64,000 bases of DNA from Peribacillus deserti (GCF_002863585.1 NZ_PGUY01000051.1:1-64000); one strand, 5' to 3'. Shown: positions 11,964-21,727, counted from the first letter of the stretch. Notes: generated from the sequence alone by a model not told the origin. Made by a program: numbers and translations.

Positions 11964-13745
11964 TTAACTAACCTCTAAGGAGTGATGCTGGGAGTTGTGA
12001 AGCTTCGAATAGCGTCCTTTTTGGTTCATTAATTCCTGGTGTGTCCCTTCCTCTATAATTCTCCCTTTTTCAATAAACAGAATGCGTGTTGCATTTTGGA
12101 TCGTTGAAAGACGGTGAGCGATGATAAAGGAAGTTCTATCTGAAAGCAGGGTTTCCAGACCCTTCTGAAGCGCAAGTTCCGTTTCTGTATCAATGGATGA
12201 TGTAGCTTCGTCTAAGATAAGAATCTTTGGATCCGCAAGCAGTGCCCTTGCAAAGGAGATAAGCTGCCTCTGCCCGGTAGACAGCCTGGTCCCCCGTTCA
12301 TTTACCTCGGTTTGGTATCCGTCTTTCAATTCACTGATAAACAGGTCTGCCTGAACCGCTTTCGCAGCTTCCATGACTTCTGCATCTGTTGCGTCTAATC
12401 GCCCATAGCGGATATTGTCCATGATCGTTCCTGAAAAAATGAAAGGATCCTGAAGCATAACCCCCATTTGTTTCCTAAGAGAGGGGATCGTAACATTCTT
12501 AATATCTACGTCGTCTATTTTGATGGTTCCGCTGTCAATGTCATAAAAGCGGCTGATAAGGCTGACGATCGTCGTTTTTCCTGATCCGGTTGCTCCGACC
12601 AGGGCGATGGTATCTCCAGGATTTACTTTAAAATTGATTCCTTTAAGGATCCGCCCTTCGCCTTCATACCCAAACAATACATCATCGAATTCTACCTTCC
12701 CTTTGATCACGCTCAGATCTTTGCTTCCTGGGTCACTTGTAACAGCCGGCTTTTCATCCATCATCTCGAAGATTCGTTCTAAATAGGCCATGGCATTAAT
12801 AATGGCATTATAAAAATTGCCGATATTAGCGAGCGGTGTCCAGAACATCCAGATATAGCCGATGAACGCTATCAGCGACCCCACTGTCACACCGTCGCCA
12901 ATCATGGAGATCCCCATCACATAGATAAAGGAAACGGTAAGAACAGAAATGTTTTCAATGGATGGCCACAGAAGGAACTGAATATATACAGCCTTCATCC
13001 ATGACCTTCGATACTCGCCAGAAACCTCCTGGAAGATTCTTTTATTCTCCCTCTCACGTGTAAAGGCCTGCGTCACTTTGATCCCATTAATGCTTTCATG
13101 AATATATGCGTTCATATTCGATTGTTTATTGCTAAGATCCTGCCAGGCTTTACGCTGTGCATTTTTTATAAGGAAGATAATTCCTGCAAGAACCGGGAAG
13201 CCAAGCATGGCGAGAAGTGTCAGCTTCACATCAATCACGAGCATAAACCCGATAATTACCGCGAGACTGAACATATCAGTGATTAGATTGATCAAGCCAT
13301 TAGAGAGCAAATCACTCAACGAATTCACATAATTCACAACGCGGACCAGGATCTTCCCGTGCGGCCTGCTGTCATAAAAGGAAAAGGAAAGACTCTGCAG
13401 ATGTGTGAATAGATCCTTACGGATATTTTGGATAATGCTCTGGCCAATTTGGGACATGATCCTGATCCGATATTTCATACAGATTCCTGTTATAATCAGT
13501 GCACATAAATAAATCCCCGACAAAAGAATTAGACCCGGAATATCTTTCCCTGGTATTTCTTCATCAATTGCCTGTTTTATTAAGTACGGGCCGATGAGGT
13601 TCGCACCGCTTGCGATCAGCATGATGAAGACAGTCAGGACGATTTTCTTTTTGTATGGCTTAATATAAACAAACAGCCTCTTTAGATGAGTGATACTAAA
13701 TGGGGTTTCCAGCTCTTCTTCAACATCAAATTTATTACGTGCCAT
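11964..13745 (-). CDS. ABC exporter half-transporter, YfiC-like subunit
   Basis: This 593-residue protein has six transmembrane helices (roughly residues 25-310) followed by an ATPase domain. Walker A is GATGSGKTT, Walker B ends ILILDEATSSID with the catalytic Glu, and the H-loop is IIAHRLST. The signature is LSTGQRQ instead of LSGGQ. It forms a pair with the next gene, whose Walker B has Asp instead of Glu. Together they fit a heterodimeric exporter of the BmrCD/TM287-288 kind with one degenerate ATP site. The stop of the partner directly abuts this ATG, so the two are translationally linked. Substrates of such pumps are drugs or lipids; nothing ties it to sugar use except position. Confidence 0.88.
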   Translation of the reverse strand: MARNKFDVEEELETPFSITHLKRLFVYIKPYKKKIVLTVFIMLIASGANLIGPYLIKQAIDEEIPGKDIPGLILLSGIYLCALIITGICMKYRIRIMSQIGQSIIQNIRKDLFTHLQSLSFSFYDSRPHGKILVRVVNYVNSLSDLLSNGLINLITDMFSLAVIIGFMLVIDVKLTLLAMLGFPVLAGIIFLIKNAQRKAWQDLSNKQSNMNAYIHESINGIKVTQAFTRERENKRIFQEVSGEYRRSWMKAVYIQFLLWPSIENISVLTVSFIYVMGISMIGDGVTVGSLIAFIGYIWMFWTPLANIGNFYNAIINAMAYLERIFEMMDEKPAVTSDPGSKDLSVIKGKVEFDDVLFGYEGEGRILKGINFKVNPGDTIALVGATGSGKTTIVSLISRFYDIDSGTIKIDDVDIKNVTIPSLRKQMGVMLQDPFIFSGTIMDNIRYGRLDATDAEVMEAAKAVQADLFISELKDGYQTEVNERGTRLSTGQRQLISFARALLADPKILILDEATSSIDTETELALQKGLETLLSDRTSFIIAHRLSTIQNATRILFIEKGRIIEEGTHQELMNQKGRYSKLHNSQHHSLEVS

Positions 13746-15500
13746 TTATATCACTTCCTTGCCATTCTGCTTATGATCAAAGTTCCCATACTGATTGTTA
13801 TACACATTGTAGTAATACCCCTTCTTCTTCACCAGTTCCTCATGCTTTCCTTTTTCAATAATTCTGCCATTCTCCATGACGAGGATGAAATCCGCATCTT
13901 TCACAGAGGAAATTCTATGTGCAATAATGAAGCGGGTCTTACTCTGCTGAATAGATTGCAGGGTATTTTGGATCCGGAGTTCTGTCTCCATATCGACACT
14001 CGAAGTTGTATCATCCAAAATCAGGATGGCAGGATCCTTTAGAATCGCTCTGGCTAAAGCAATCCGCTGCCTCTGTCCTCCTGAAAGCCCCACACCCCGT
14101 TCGCCGATTATCGTGTCATAGCCTTCCGGCAGGCTTGAGATAAATTCATGAGCCTCGGCAAGCCTTGCAGCATGCTGGATAGATTCCAGAGAGGCATCAG
14201 GGCTTCCGTACGCGATATTCCCTTCGATCGTATCCGAGAATAGGAAAATATCCTGCATGACCATGGCCATCCCATCCCGAAGTCTTTCAATGTCCCAATC
14301 TTTGACGTTGATGCCACCCACTCTCACTTCACCGCCAGAAGCATCATAAAACCGGCTGAGCAGATTGACTAATGTTGATTTCCCGGAACCCGTAGGACCA
14401 ATAATCGCGACGGACTGCCCCGGTTTTGTCTTAAAGCTGATGTCTTTTAGCACAGGTCCATCGCCATAGCTGAAGTTTACATGGTCGAATTCTACGACTC
14501 CGTTAAAGTTTTTAACCTTTGCAGCCGCTGATCGGTGATTCGTGATTTTCGGTTCCGTCTTTAAAAGCTCCTCCACTTTTTCAGCAGACGCAATGAACCG
14601 CTGCACATCATTGATCAGCCATCCGGCCATGCGCATTGGATTATTCAGCGCCCAGATCAGGGAATTGAACATTACCAGTTCGCCAAAAGTAAGCGAACCG
14701 CGGATAACCATAATCCCTCCCGCTAATATCATGACAACCGTCAGCACTCCTGCCAGCGAATCCAGAATCGGAAGGTATTTTTCCCAGATCTTCGCCGACT
14801 TCAGATTCTTTTCCTTAAAGGCGCCGTTTTCCGCTGAGAACTTTTGGATTTCGTAGTCTTCCTTTGCAAAAGCTTTGACAACCCGGTTCCCGCTGATGTT
14901 TTCCTGAACAACTGAATTCAGTCTTGCGAATTGGTTCCGGATTTCGGTAAACGTAGGACGGACATCCGCTGTAAGCCGAAAAGCAAAGAAACCAATAATA
15001 GGTGTTACCATCAGCATAGCAATCGCCAAAGGAGGATGGATATAAAACATAAACCCAATGGCAAATAGCAGAATCATCGCATTCTCAAAAATCATATAAA
15101 CCGTCCACGCAGTGAAGTGTCGGACGGCTTCCAGATCACCTGTCATCCTGGCCATAATATCGCCTGTCTTAGTTTGATCATAGAAACTGAAATCCAGTTT
15201 ATGAAGGCGGTCATACAAATTCTCCCTCATCTTAAAGATGACATTCTGCGACAGTTTTTCGAACGTCATTTGATATCCATACCGTACGATGGTCCGAAAG
15301 AAAGTAAAACCAATCATTAATCCCAATAACGGCCCAAGCAAGTCCTTCTGCCCTCCATAAATTACATCATCCACGATCTTACCTGCTAAATATGGGTTCA
15401 GCATATTTAATGCCGAAACCACCAGCACGAGAAGCAAGCCAAGTGCAAACCTGCCTTTATATTCGCGTATGTAGCCCCAGGCCCATCGCAAGCTGTGCAT
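13746..15500 (-). CDS. ABC exporter half-transporter, YfiB-like subunit with degenerate Walker B
   Basis: This is a half-transporter with six transmembrane helices and an ATPase domain: Walker A GPTGSGKST, signature LSGGQRQR and Walker B ILILDDTTSSVD. The second Asp replaces the catalytic Glu, so this subunit's own Walker site should hydrolyse ATP poorly. It would pair with the non-canonical LSTGQ signature of the downstream partner, as in other asymmetric exporters. The frame is open from 15545, but GGGAGGCAGTT directly before the ATG at 15500 favours that start (MHSLRWAWGYI). No clear promoter was found in the 171 bases to the GH5 gene, so read-through from it is possible. Confidence 0.88.
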   Translation of the reverse strand: MHSLRWAWGYIREYKGRFALGLLLVLVVSALNMLNPYLAGKIVDDVIYGGQKDLLGPLLGLMIGFTFFRTIVRYGYQMTFEKLSQNVIFKMRENLYDRLHKLDFSFYDQTKTGDIMARMTGDLEAVRHFTAWTVYMIFENAMILLFAIGFMFYIHPPLAIAMLMVTPIIGFFAFRLTADVRPTFTEIRNQFARLNSVVQENISGNRVVKAFAKEDYEIQKFSAENGAFKEKNLKSAKIWEKYLPILDSLAGVLTVVMILAGGIMVIRGSLTFGELVMFNSLIWALNNPMRMAGWLINDVQRFIASAEKVEELLKTEPKITNHRSAAAKVKNFNGVVEFDHVNFSYGDGPVLKDISFKTKPGQSVAIIGPTGSGKSTLVNLLSRFYDASGGEVRVGGINVKDWDIERLRDGMAMVMQDIFLFSDTIEGNIAYGSPDASLESIQHAARLAEAHEFISSLPEGYDTIIGERGVGLSGGQRQRIALARAILKDPAILILDDTTSSVDMETELRIQNTLQSIQQSKTRFIIAHRISSVKDADFILVMENGRIIEKGKHEELVKKKGYYYNVYNNQYGNFDHKQNGKEVI

Positions 15501-15671
15501 AACTGCCTCCCTTCCCAAGCCCATGATCCAGACAGGTTTAATCAATTCCTTTATGAATCTACTGAGCCAGGACTCTTTTTAAAATCTGTATAAGAGCCTA
15601 AACCAATCATATTTTTTATATGGTCTTCTTATGATTGGCAATTAAAAATGAGCCGTTTATCACAAGTGCAG

Positions 15672-17003
15672 TTACTGCCTTACACTCGCAACATACTCTG
15701 TCTTCACAACATTGGAAGGGATAGACACTCCCACTGAATTAGACGCCATCATTCGATAATAATAAATTCCTTGAATGGGCGGCACATCATTATAAGGTTG
15801 AAATGGAACTGAATCCTCCATTATTTTGTCAGCAACGATACTCCAAGGGCCTTCTTCCCTCTGGGACCTTTCAAGTATGTACGATTCCGCCCCTGCCGCC
15901 CCCTTCCAGCTGATTTCCTCAGGAGTATGAATAGGAAGCAGAACAGGAGCCTCCGGTACTTCCGTTTCCGGAACCCGGCTTTTTCTGATTCGGTAAGCAG
16001 CATCTCGTAAACTCTGCAGTTTTTCCATTTCACCTGTAGCACTCCTCGAGGCAAAGCCAGGCCAATTAAAGCAAGGATTATTCGGCTCATTTATGCTGCC
16101 ATGATAATAGAAGCCGCCATTTTTATTGTGATAACGCAGACTCCAGAGCAGTGCGCCCGCAGCTCCTTCTGCTGCAGCTGTATCAAGGACTTCCTTTACC
16201 AAATTGGAATCTTCATGGTTGAATTCACCAATGATAAAAGGTTTCCTGCCCCTTGATCTAAGGATGTCTGACGTAACCCTGCCAATAATGTCATGTCCCC
16301 GGTCCACATAATAATGGTTGGAAACAATGTCTATATCGGGATTTACAAGCGAGGCCTCAGCGACACCATATTTCCCGTCAATAATTAAATGATTGGGATC
16401 AAGGCTGCGAATAAATGACGAGATATTTGCAGTCCAGGAATCCGTACAGTCATCGAGTTCATTTCCTGTTTCCCACGCCATGATGGCCTTATCATCTTTA
16501 TACGGAATTCCGGTATATGTATTTGTGCGATTTATAACAAACGTAATCAAATCTTTAAAATCCTGGATGATCTCTGGATCTGTCCAGAAACCGGACGCAG
16601 GTTTCCCTCTTAACCCGGCAAAGTGTTTGATTCCCCCAAACCAGTCCCACTGATCAATAAACGGAATAATCAGCCTGATATTATATTGATTCGCAAGCTG
16701 GATCACTTTATCCAGATCCCGAAACAACTCTTCATCAAACTGGCCAGGACCATATATATGCGCTTTGCCATTCTCCCCCGGACGGATTCCCCCTTTGATC
16801 GAAAAGGTATACATCCTGGTCACCTGGCCGCCCATCAAACGAATCGTCTTAAACGCATCCTCAATTTCCCAAGGATCGATCCGGTGCCAATCTGGGAGAG
16901 GATCCTCATTTACATGCAAATTCGGTATATTTATAGAAACAAACCTGAACTCATCCTGCCCATCCAACAATTTGTCATCCTTACGCGTAATAAAATGTTC
17001 CAT
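15672..17003 (-). CDS. GH5-like endo-beta-mannanase/mannosidase, cytosolic, with C-terminal FN3 domain
   Basis: This is a 443-residue clan-A glycoside hydrolase. WETGNELDD gives the acid/base Glu182, and IIGEFNHED gives the nucleophile Glu260. Residues 1-330 form the barrel, and about 350-440 resemble a fibronectin type III domain (EISWKGAAGAESYILERS, YYYRMMASNSVG). No signal peptide or membrane anchor is present, so it acts inside the cell on imported oligosaccharides, unlike secreted GmuG-type mannanases. The ATG follows AGGAGGTACGC. Downstream lies the ABC exporter pair; upstream lie an AGCATAA array and an SGNH esterase. Mannan specificity is inferred from the neighbourhood and general likeness. 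Confidence 0.78.
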   Translation of the reverse strand: MEHFITRKDDKLLDGQDEFRFVSINIPNLHVNEDPLPDWHRIDPWEIEDAFKTIRLMGGQVTRMYTFSIKGGIRPGENGKAHIYGPGQFDEELFRDLDKVIQLANQYNIRLIIPFIDQWDWFGGIKHFAGLRGKPASGFWTDPEIIQDFKDLITFVINRTNTYTGIPYKDDKAIMAWETGNELDDCTDSWTANISSFIRSLDPNHLIIDGKYGVAEASLVNPDIDIVSNHYYVDRGHDIIGRVTSDILRSRGRKPFIIGEFNHEDSNLVKEVLDTAAAEGAAGALLWSLRYHNKNGGFYYHGSINEPNNPCFNWPGFASRSATGEMEKLQSLRDAAYRIRKSRVPETEVPEAPVLLPIHTPEEISWKGAAGAESYILERSQREEGPWSIVADKIMEDSVPFQPYNDVPPIQGIYYYRMMASNSVGVSIPSNVVKTEYVASVRQ

Positions 17004-17151
17004 GCGTACCTCCTATTTGATCTATTTCAGGAGAGTGCTGATTCCTGCCGTACGATTAGAGTTTTGTTCCCGCGGCATTTAGCCAAATGGCCCGTTTTCA
17101 TATCCGCTTAGATTCTAAATTGATTAGGTAATTGTTTGATGTACATATATA

Positions 17152-17335
17152 TGCATAAGACTAAATTCGTAAGCATAAAGCAAGCAACATAAGCATAATC
17201 TTTGCGAAATAAGCATACTTCTTTTGGTGTTAAGCATAAGCCGATTAATCATAAGCATAAATTCCGAAAACCTAAGCATAAACCTTCAAAATTTAAGCAT
17301 AACTCTCCAGAATATAAGCATAAAAATTTTCTCCG
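17152..17335 (+). repeat. AGCATAA array 2, 20/21-bp period
   Basis: Nine cores (mostly TAAGCATAA) start at 17152, 17172, 17192, 17212, 17233, 17254, 17275, 17296 and 17317. The first three steps are 20 bp and the last five are exactly 21 bp. The 11-12 bases between cores differ in every unit. It lies in the 647-base gap upstream of the GH5 gene. A 7-codon periodic frame (KHKP-like) is open by chance through part of it, but the 20-bp steps break it. Confidence 0.88.
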
Positions 17336-17650
17336 CTGTATGGCCTCCATCTTTTTGCTCTTAAGCTGCTCATTTAGTCAGTTATTTGATGATTTATTGC
17401 AGCTGCAGGAGCCAACGAAGTTAAAATATCCATCGAGGAGCGAAATCCACTCGTTTTTTGGGACATTTTCGTCTGCTTCTGTTAATTCTCCATCCTGGCT
17501 GCCCGGAACTTTTTTTTACGCAGCGTACTCTCATCCTAGGTACCCGCTTTCAGGACAATCCGAATTTCCCCCCGCCCCTCATCAACCCGCCCGCAAAAGG
17601 ACCAGGCTCCCCGTATCACCACATCTGCATGTTTCAGTACATTCGGCCGC
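17336..17650. other. Gap with no recognised content
   Basis: No gene, terminator or operator could be supported here. Short minus-strand coding-like sequence continues past the stop of the SGNH gene at 17651 (DVVIRGAWSFCGR), so a former longer 3-prime end is possible. Confidence 0.3.
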
Positions 17651-18760
17651 TCAAACAAAAAGTCCCAAATCAATCGACCGAGCCATTGCCATTGCTCCTT
17701 CACTGCTTGGATGCAGATGGTCGCCAGAGTCATATACAGGCAGCAGTTCCAGGGGTTTCTCCGGATTTCGCAATACCCTGTCAAAGTCGATGACTGCATC
17801 AAACTCACCCGAATATCGGATCCAGTCATTTATGGCTTGACGCTTGTTTTCTTCGACAGAAGTGACTCCTTCATATCCGCCAAAAGGGAGCAGAGTGGCT
17901 CCGAAAATTTTGAGGTTCTCTTCATGTGTCCAGCAGATATATTGCTTTAAACCCGAAATAATTTGTTCTGCTTCCACTGGCTTCGAAATCGGCTGACTTC
18001 CCGCCGAATGGATAATATCATTCACACCGTGTAAAACAACGATATATTTAACACCTGCAAGGCTTAGGGCGTCCTGCCTGAAGCGTTTAATGCCAGCCAT
18101 ACCGTATTTCAAGGTATCCGGGCTGTCATTCAGCACTTTATTGCCGCCGATTCCCTGACGCAATATCCCTATCTTTATTGATTCCTGCGCTAATCTTTCA
18201 ACAAAACAATCCGGCCAATCCATGGCGGTGATGGAATCTCCAAAAGTAACGACAGACAAGCTTTTTTCAGTCGTATACACCTCTACGTGTGATAGCAGCG
18301 GCAGCGCTTCTTCAGGATGCTCATCTTCTAACTGGATTTGAAAATCATTATTGATTCCAGCAATCGATGTAACACGGGAAGATCCCTGATAAGCTGATTC
18401 AACGGTCTCGTCTTTCTCGAAAAACATACTCACCTTTATTTCTTCCAAATCATTCGTATCCAGTTCCAACGGGTCACTTAAGAGGTTTTCCTGGTGTGGA
18501 TGCATAACGACTGAAGTGTTTCCTTGAAATAAAACCGGACCGCCAATCCTATCTTTTTTGACGACGTTGACTTCCGTTAAAACGACGGATTTCGTGCCGT
18601 ACCGATTTGAAAATCCCAGTCTTATTTGATTTCCGCCAATGGACAGCCTGATTGCTGCACGAATGGTCTTGTTATTCAACGAAAGCGGTGATGAACTAAA
18701 GTCAACGGGACTAACGCTCCATGAGCCCGCCCAGCCGCCTGCCGCAGATTGTTTTTCCAT
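17651..18760 (-). CDS. SGNH-hydrolase family esterase with N-terminal beta domain
   Basis: This 369-residue predicted carbohydrate esterase has a beta-rich N-terminal domain (about residues 1-160, with GSWSVSP and IRLGFSNRYG) followed by an SGNH hydrolase domain. Block I is TFGDSIT with nucleophile Ser176, block II GIGGNK, block III LHGVNDI, and the Asp/His pair is in SGDHLHP near the C-terminus. No signal peptide is seen. The two-domain order recalls CE2-like and other acyl-sugar esterases. In this island it most likely removes acetyl groups from imported manno-oligosaccharides, but this is not shown. GGAGGACTTAAT precedes the ATG. It follows the YesL-like gene by 31 bases and probably belongs to the ABC operon. 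Confidence 0.78.
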   Translation of the reverse strand: MEKQSAAGGWAGSWSVSPVDFSSSPLSLNNKTIRAAIRLSIGGNQIRLGFSNRYGTKSVVLTEVNVVKKDRIGGPVLFQGNTSVVMHPHQENLLSDPLELDTNDLEEIKVSMFFEKDETVESAYQGSSRVTSIAGINNDFQIQLEDEHPEEALPLLSHVEVYTTEKSLSVVTFGDSITAMDWPDCFVERLAQESIKIGILRQGIGGNKVLNDSPDTLKYGMAGIKRFRQDALSLAGVKYIVVLHGVNDIIHSAGSQPISKPVEAEQIISGLKQYICWTHEENLKIFGATLLPFGGYEGVTSVEENKRQAINDWIRYSGEFDAVIDFDRVLRNPEKPLELLPVYDSGDHLHPSSEGAMAMARSIDLGLFV

Positions 18761-18791
18761 ATTAAGTCCTCCATAAAAACTTATGAAACTA

Positions 18792-19385
18792 TCATATCTT
18801 CCGTAATATAAACCTTACACACATCGCAAAAATACCAGGTGCAAAGAATAAGAAAAAGAGAAAGTTTATATCTGCGACATACGTGATAGCCACCATAATG
18901 ATGATTAATAGAATGGATCTAAAAAATCTTTTGACCATTAAATAGAAACCGTACATAACAGCTTGTTTCACCGTTACATTCTTTGTTACAAGAATCCAAG
19001 AAATATAGGAAAAAAACAGAACACCTAGTAAAAGTAAATAAAGACAGCCGAATTTAATGATCGATGCATAGTAATTATTGAATGTTTTAGGAAAGGGGAG
19101 GATGATAAAGGCATAGACATATATAATAAGAAGAAACGCAACCAGGGAGAGCTTTTTATACGAATATTTAGTGCTGTTTTCACGGAAAAGTTCCCTGACA
19201 GGTTTCCCGCTTCCTTCAAAAAGTTCATTTACAGTCTCAAGCAGAGTGCAAAAAGACTTGGCTGCACCAAACACTACAAAATTCCTGATCAGATATTCCC
19301 AAAATAGCAGACTGGCTTTAACGAGACCATATGCGATATCCATTATTCCATGAAAACGGCTATCTATAAATTTGCTTTTATTCAT
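18792..19385 (-). CDS. YesL-family (DUF624) membrane protein
   Basis: This predicted 197-residue integral membrane protein has about five hydrophobic segments. The FWEYLIRNFVVFGAAKSFCTLL-like N-terminus and position right after ABC sugar-importer genes are typical of YesL/DUF624 proteins of Bacillaceae, whose role is unknown. The frame is open from 19433. AAGAAGGTG six bases before the ATG at 19385 favours that start, and the upstream part overlaps a terminator hairpin. It would be expressed by read-through of that hairpin. Confidence 0.8.
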   Translation of the reverse strand: MNKSKFIDSRFHGIMDIAYGLVKASLLFWEYLIRNFVVFGAAKSFCTLLETVNELFEGSGKPVRELFRENSTKYSYKKLSLVAFLLIIYVYAFIILPFPKTFNNYYASIIKFGCLYLLLLGVLFFSYISWILVTKNVTVKQAVMYGFYLMVKRFFRSILLIIIMVAITYVADINFLFFLFFAPGIFAMCVRFILRKI

Positions 19386-19400
19386 TCCATTCACCTTCTT

Positions 19401-19440
19401 GGAAAAAGGGTACTTGCCGCCATTGGCCGACAAGTACCCC
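19401..19440 (-). terminator. Attenuating terminator after the binding-protein gene
   Basis: On the minus strand GGGTACTTG...CAAGTACCC forms a strong hairpin followed by TTTTTCC, eight bases after the stop of the solute-binding protein gene. It probably limits read-through to the YesL and esterase genes. Confidence 0.85.
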
Positions 19441-19447
19441 TCCCATA

Positions 19448-20725
19448 TTATTTCAAGTTGTATTCTTTGCGAATCTGGTCGGCTATTTTCTTCAGCTGTT
19501 TCTCTGTGTCTTTGCCGCCTTTTAAGTTGATATTGTCAATGACCGGCTGAATTTTGTTAGCAATCTCAGCATATTCAGGGATGTATGGTGCATTCATGAC
19601 CGTTTTACCATTTGCTAAGGAAGCTGCTAAAGATTTAGCGTTTTCTGGTGCGTTTTTCATCGTTTCAATTTTATCAGAGTTACGTTTTACTACAGGAACG
19701 GCAGAGATTGTATCGATCTGCATATCCTGGCCTTTACCAGAAGATAAGAAGGTTAGAAGTTTGAAAGCTTCTTCCGGATGTTTAGTGCCTTTACCGATTC
19801 CGATTGGAAGGTATGCAGCAGCGGAAACATTTCCTGCTTTTCCTGCCGGAAGAGGAACAACATCCCATTTGAACTTGGCATTTTTAGCGGTATCCGCCCA
19901 ATCCCAAGGTCCCATCATTTTCATTGCTGCCTGGCCGGCAAGGAACATATTTGATAAACCTTGTGACTGCGCAGAAGTAGGCTGTACATGGTGTTTGTTA
20001 ATGAGATCTGAACCGAATTGGATCGCTTCAATGGATTCTGGAGAGTCAACAATTACGCTATTTCCATCCTGGCTGACGAAACCGCCGCCATTTTCTACTA
20101 ACAATTCATTTGTATAGAAGTTTTCCATACCAAATTGAACAGTCTTGCCATTTTTCTGCTTAGTTAATTTTTTAGCTGCAGCCAGGAAGTCATCCCAAGT
20201 CCAGTCATCTTTTGGATAAGGAACACCTGCTGCATCAAACATATCTTTGTTATATCCTAATTGGAAAGTAGAAGCATCGCGGATCAACGCATATTGCTTT
20301 CCTTTTACCTGCCCTAGTTCAAGAACGTTTGGCATATAAGCATCTTTATCAATTTTCTTATCAGAAAGATCCATCAATACGTTTTTGCCAACAAACTGTC
20401 CGAATGCAGCAGGCTGAATCCATACTAGGTCAGGCTGATCTCCGCCGGCAGACATCGTCAAGAATTTATCATTGAATTTATCATATGGAGCATATACTTG
20501 CTTCACTTTAATTCCAGGGTTTTCCTTTTCAAAAGCCTTGAAAATCTCCCCTTCTAATTTTGTTCCTTCAGGATTGTTATTCCATACCAGGATACGCAGT
20601 GTCACATCCTTGGAACCGCCGCCTCCCGCAGAATCAGAGCTTGACCCTGAACAGCCTGTCATGAAAGCAGAGAGAACTAGAATTAAAGATAAAACTAAAA
20701 TTCCTAAGCCTTTTTTCTTTCCCAT
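19448..20725 (-). CDS. ABC sugar-importer solute-binding lipoprotein
   Basis: This 425-residue extracellular binding protein is held by a lipid anchor. The N-terminus has a basic start (MGKKKG), a hydrophobic stretch and the lipobox FMTGC at about residues 21-25, then a Ser/Gly-rich linker. The rest is a family-1 binding protein for oligosaccharides (MsmE/CycB-like), with FEKENPGIKVKQVY and MMGPWDWADTAK. It feeds the two permeases encoded upstream on the same strand. GGGGGGTAACTATTTA precedes the ATG. The ligand is not readable; an alpha-galactosidase nearby suggests galactosylated manno-oligosaccharides or melibiose/raffinose-type sugars. Confidence 0.9.
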   Translation of the reverse strand: MGKKKGLGILVLSLILVLSAFMTGCSGSSSDSAGGGGSKDVTLRILVWNNNPEGTKLEGEIFKAFEKENPGIKVKQVYAPYDKFNDKFLTMSAGGDQPDLVWIQPAAFGQFVGKNVLMDLSDKKIDKDAYMPNVLELGQVKGKQYALIRDASTFQLGYNKDMFDAAGVPYPKDDWTWDDFLAAAKKLTKQKNGKTVQFGMENFYTNELLVENGGGFVSQDGNSVIVDSPESIEAIQFGSDLINKHHVQPTSAQSQGLSNMFLAGQAAMKMMGPWDWADTAKNAKFKWDVVPLPAGKAGNVSAAAYLPIGIGKGTKHPEEAFKLLTFLSSGKGQDMQIDTISAVPVVKRNSDKIETMKNAPENAKSLAASLANGKTVMNAPYIPEYAEIANKIQPVIDNINLKGGKDTEKQLKKIADQIRKEYNLK

Positions 20726-20819
20726 TAAATAGTTACCCCCCAGGTAATATAGTTTAAAAATATTTCAAATGGATAAATATCAATGTATGTATCCATTCAG
20801 AAACCTGCATTAGATAAAA

Positions 20820-21707
20820 TTACCCTTTTCCTCCTGTTGTCGCGATTCCCTGGACAAAGTATTTTTGCCCTACGAAGAATAGAATGATCAACGGCAGGAT
20901 GATCAGTACACTTGCAGCCATCATTGGGCCCCACTCGATTAGTAATGCACCCTTAAACTGCAGGATTCCAAGAGCAAGTGTATATTTGGCATCATCATTT
21001 AAATAGATCAGCGGATAGAGGAAATCATTCCAAGTCCACATAAAGCTTAAAAGTGCTACTGTTATAACGGATGGCACGGACAGCGGCAGGACGATTCTCC
21101 AAAAGATGCCGAATGTGCCGCATCCATCTAGATACGCAGATTCTTCTAGCTCTTTTGGTATGGTCTTAAAGAACTGGCGCAGCAAGAAAATGAAGTAAGC
21201 GCTGCCAAAGAAAGATGGAACTATTAATGGTAGAAAGGTATTGATCCAGCCAAGTTTTGAGAAGATCATATATACCGGAATCATCGTTACCTGCGGAGGA
21301 AGCATCATCGTTCCTAAGAGGATTACGAACCAGAAGTTTCTCCCTTTCCCTTTGATCCTGGCAAATCCGTACGCTACCACTGTAGAAGAAAGAACCGTAC
21401 CCAGCACCACAAAGAACGAGACAATAATAGAGTTCAGATAATACTTACCGAAACTAACGATTGTAAATACATCTTTATAATTCGCAAAATCCCATACTTT
21501 TGGAATTAACGTGGGCGGAAATGTCATCGCCTCGTTTTCCGGCTTCAAGGAAGTTCCTATCAACCATAAAAATGGAAAGATGAAAACTGCGGATAAAACA
21601 ATCAGCAGCGTATATGTAGAGATTCTCTCAATACGTTTTCCTACTTTTATACTGCGATTCTTCTTTTGCTTTACTGACGATGCTGCTTTTACCTCTGCGA
21701 TTTCCAT
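20820..21707 (-). CDS. ABC sugar-importer permease, MalG/MsmG type
   Basis: This is a 295-residue permease with six predicted membrane helices. The conserved EAA loop that docks the ATPase reads EELEESAYLDGCGTFGIFWRIVLPLS around residue 190. An N-terminal cytosolic stretch precedes the first helix. It forms the channel with the 294-residue permease encoded just upstream (20 bases apart). AGGAGGAGGACGAGC precedes the ATG. As in most Bacillus CUT1 systems, no ATPase gene is in the operon; a shared MsmX-type ATPase elsewhere is expected. Confidence 0.92.
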   Translation of the reverse strand: MEIAEVKAASSVKQKKNRSIKVGKRIERISTYTLLIVLSAVFIFPFLWLIGTSLKPENEAMTFPPTLIPKVWDFANYKDVFTIVSFGKYYLNSIIVSFFVVLGTVLSSTVVAYGFARIKGKGRNFWFVILLGTMMLPPQVTMIPVYMIFSKLGWINTFLPLIVPSFFGSAYFIFLLRQFFKTIPKELEESAYLDGCGTFGIFWRIVLPLSVPSVITVALLSFMWTWNDFLYPLIYLNDDAKYTLALGILQFKGALLIEWGPMMAASVLIILPLIILFFVGQKYFVQGIATTGGKG

Positions 21708-21727
21708 GCTCGTCCTCCTCCTTTCTC

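Noticed and set aside
17152-17335. The AGCATAA arrays as CRISPR arrays
   Set aside because: The repeated core is only 7-9 bases with 11-13 base spacers, far shorter than CRISPR units, and no cas genes are in the window.
17202-17480. The arrays as coding for a 7-residue repeat protein (21 bp = 7 codons)
   Set aside because: Steps of 19 and 20 bp break the frame, there is no ribosome binding site, and spacers do not show codon-position bias.
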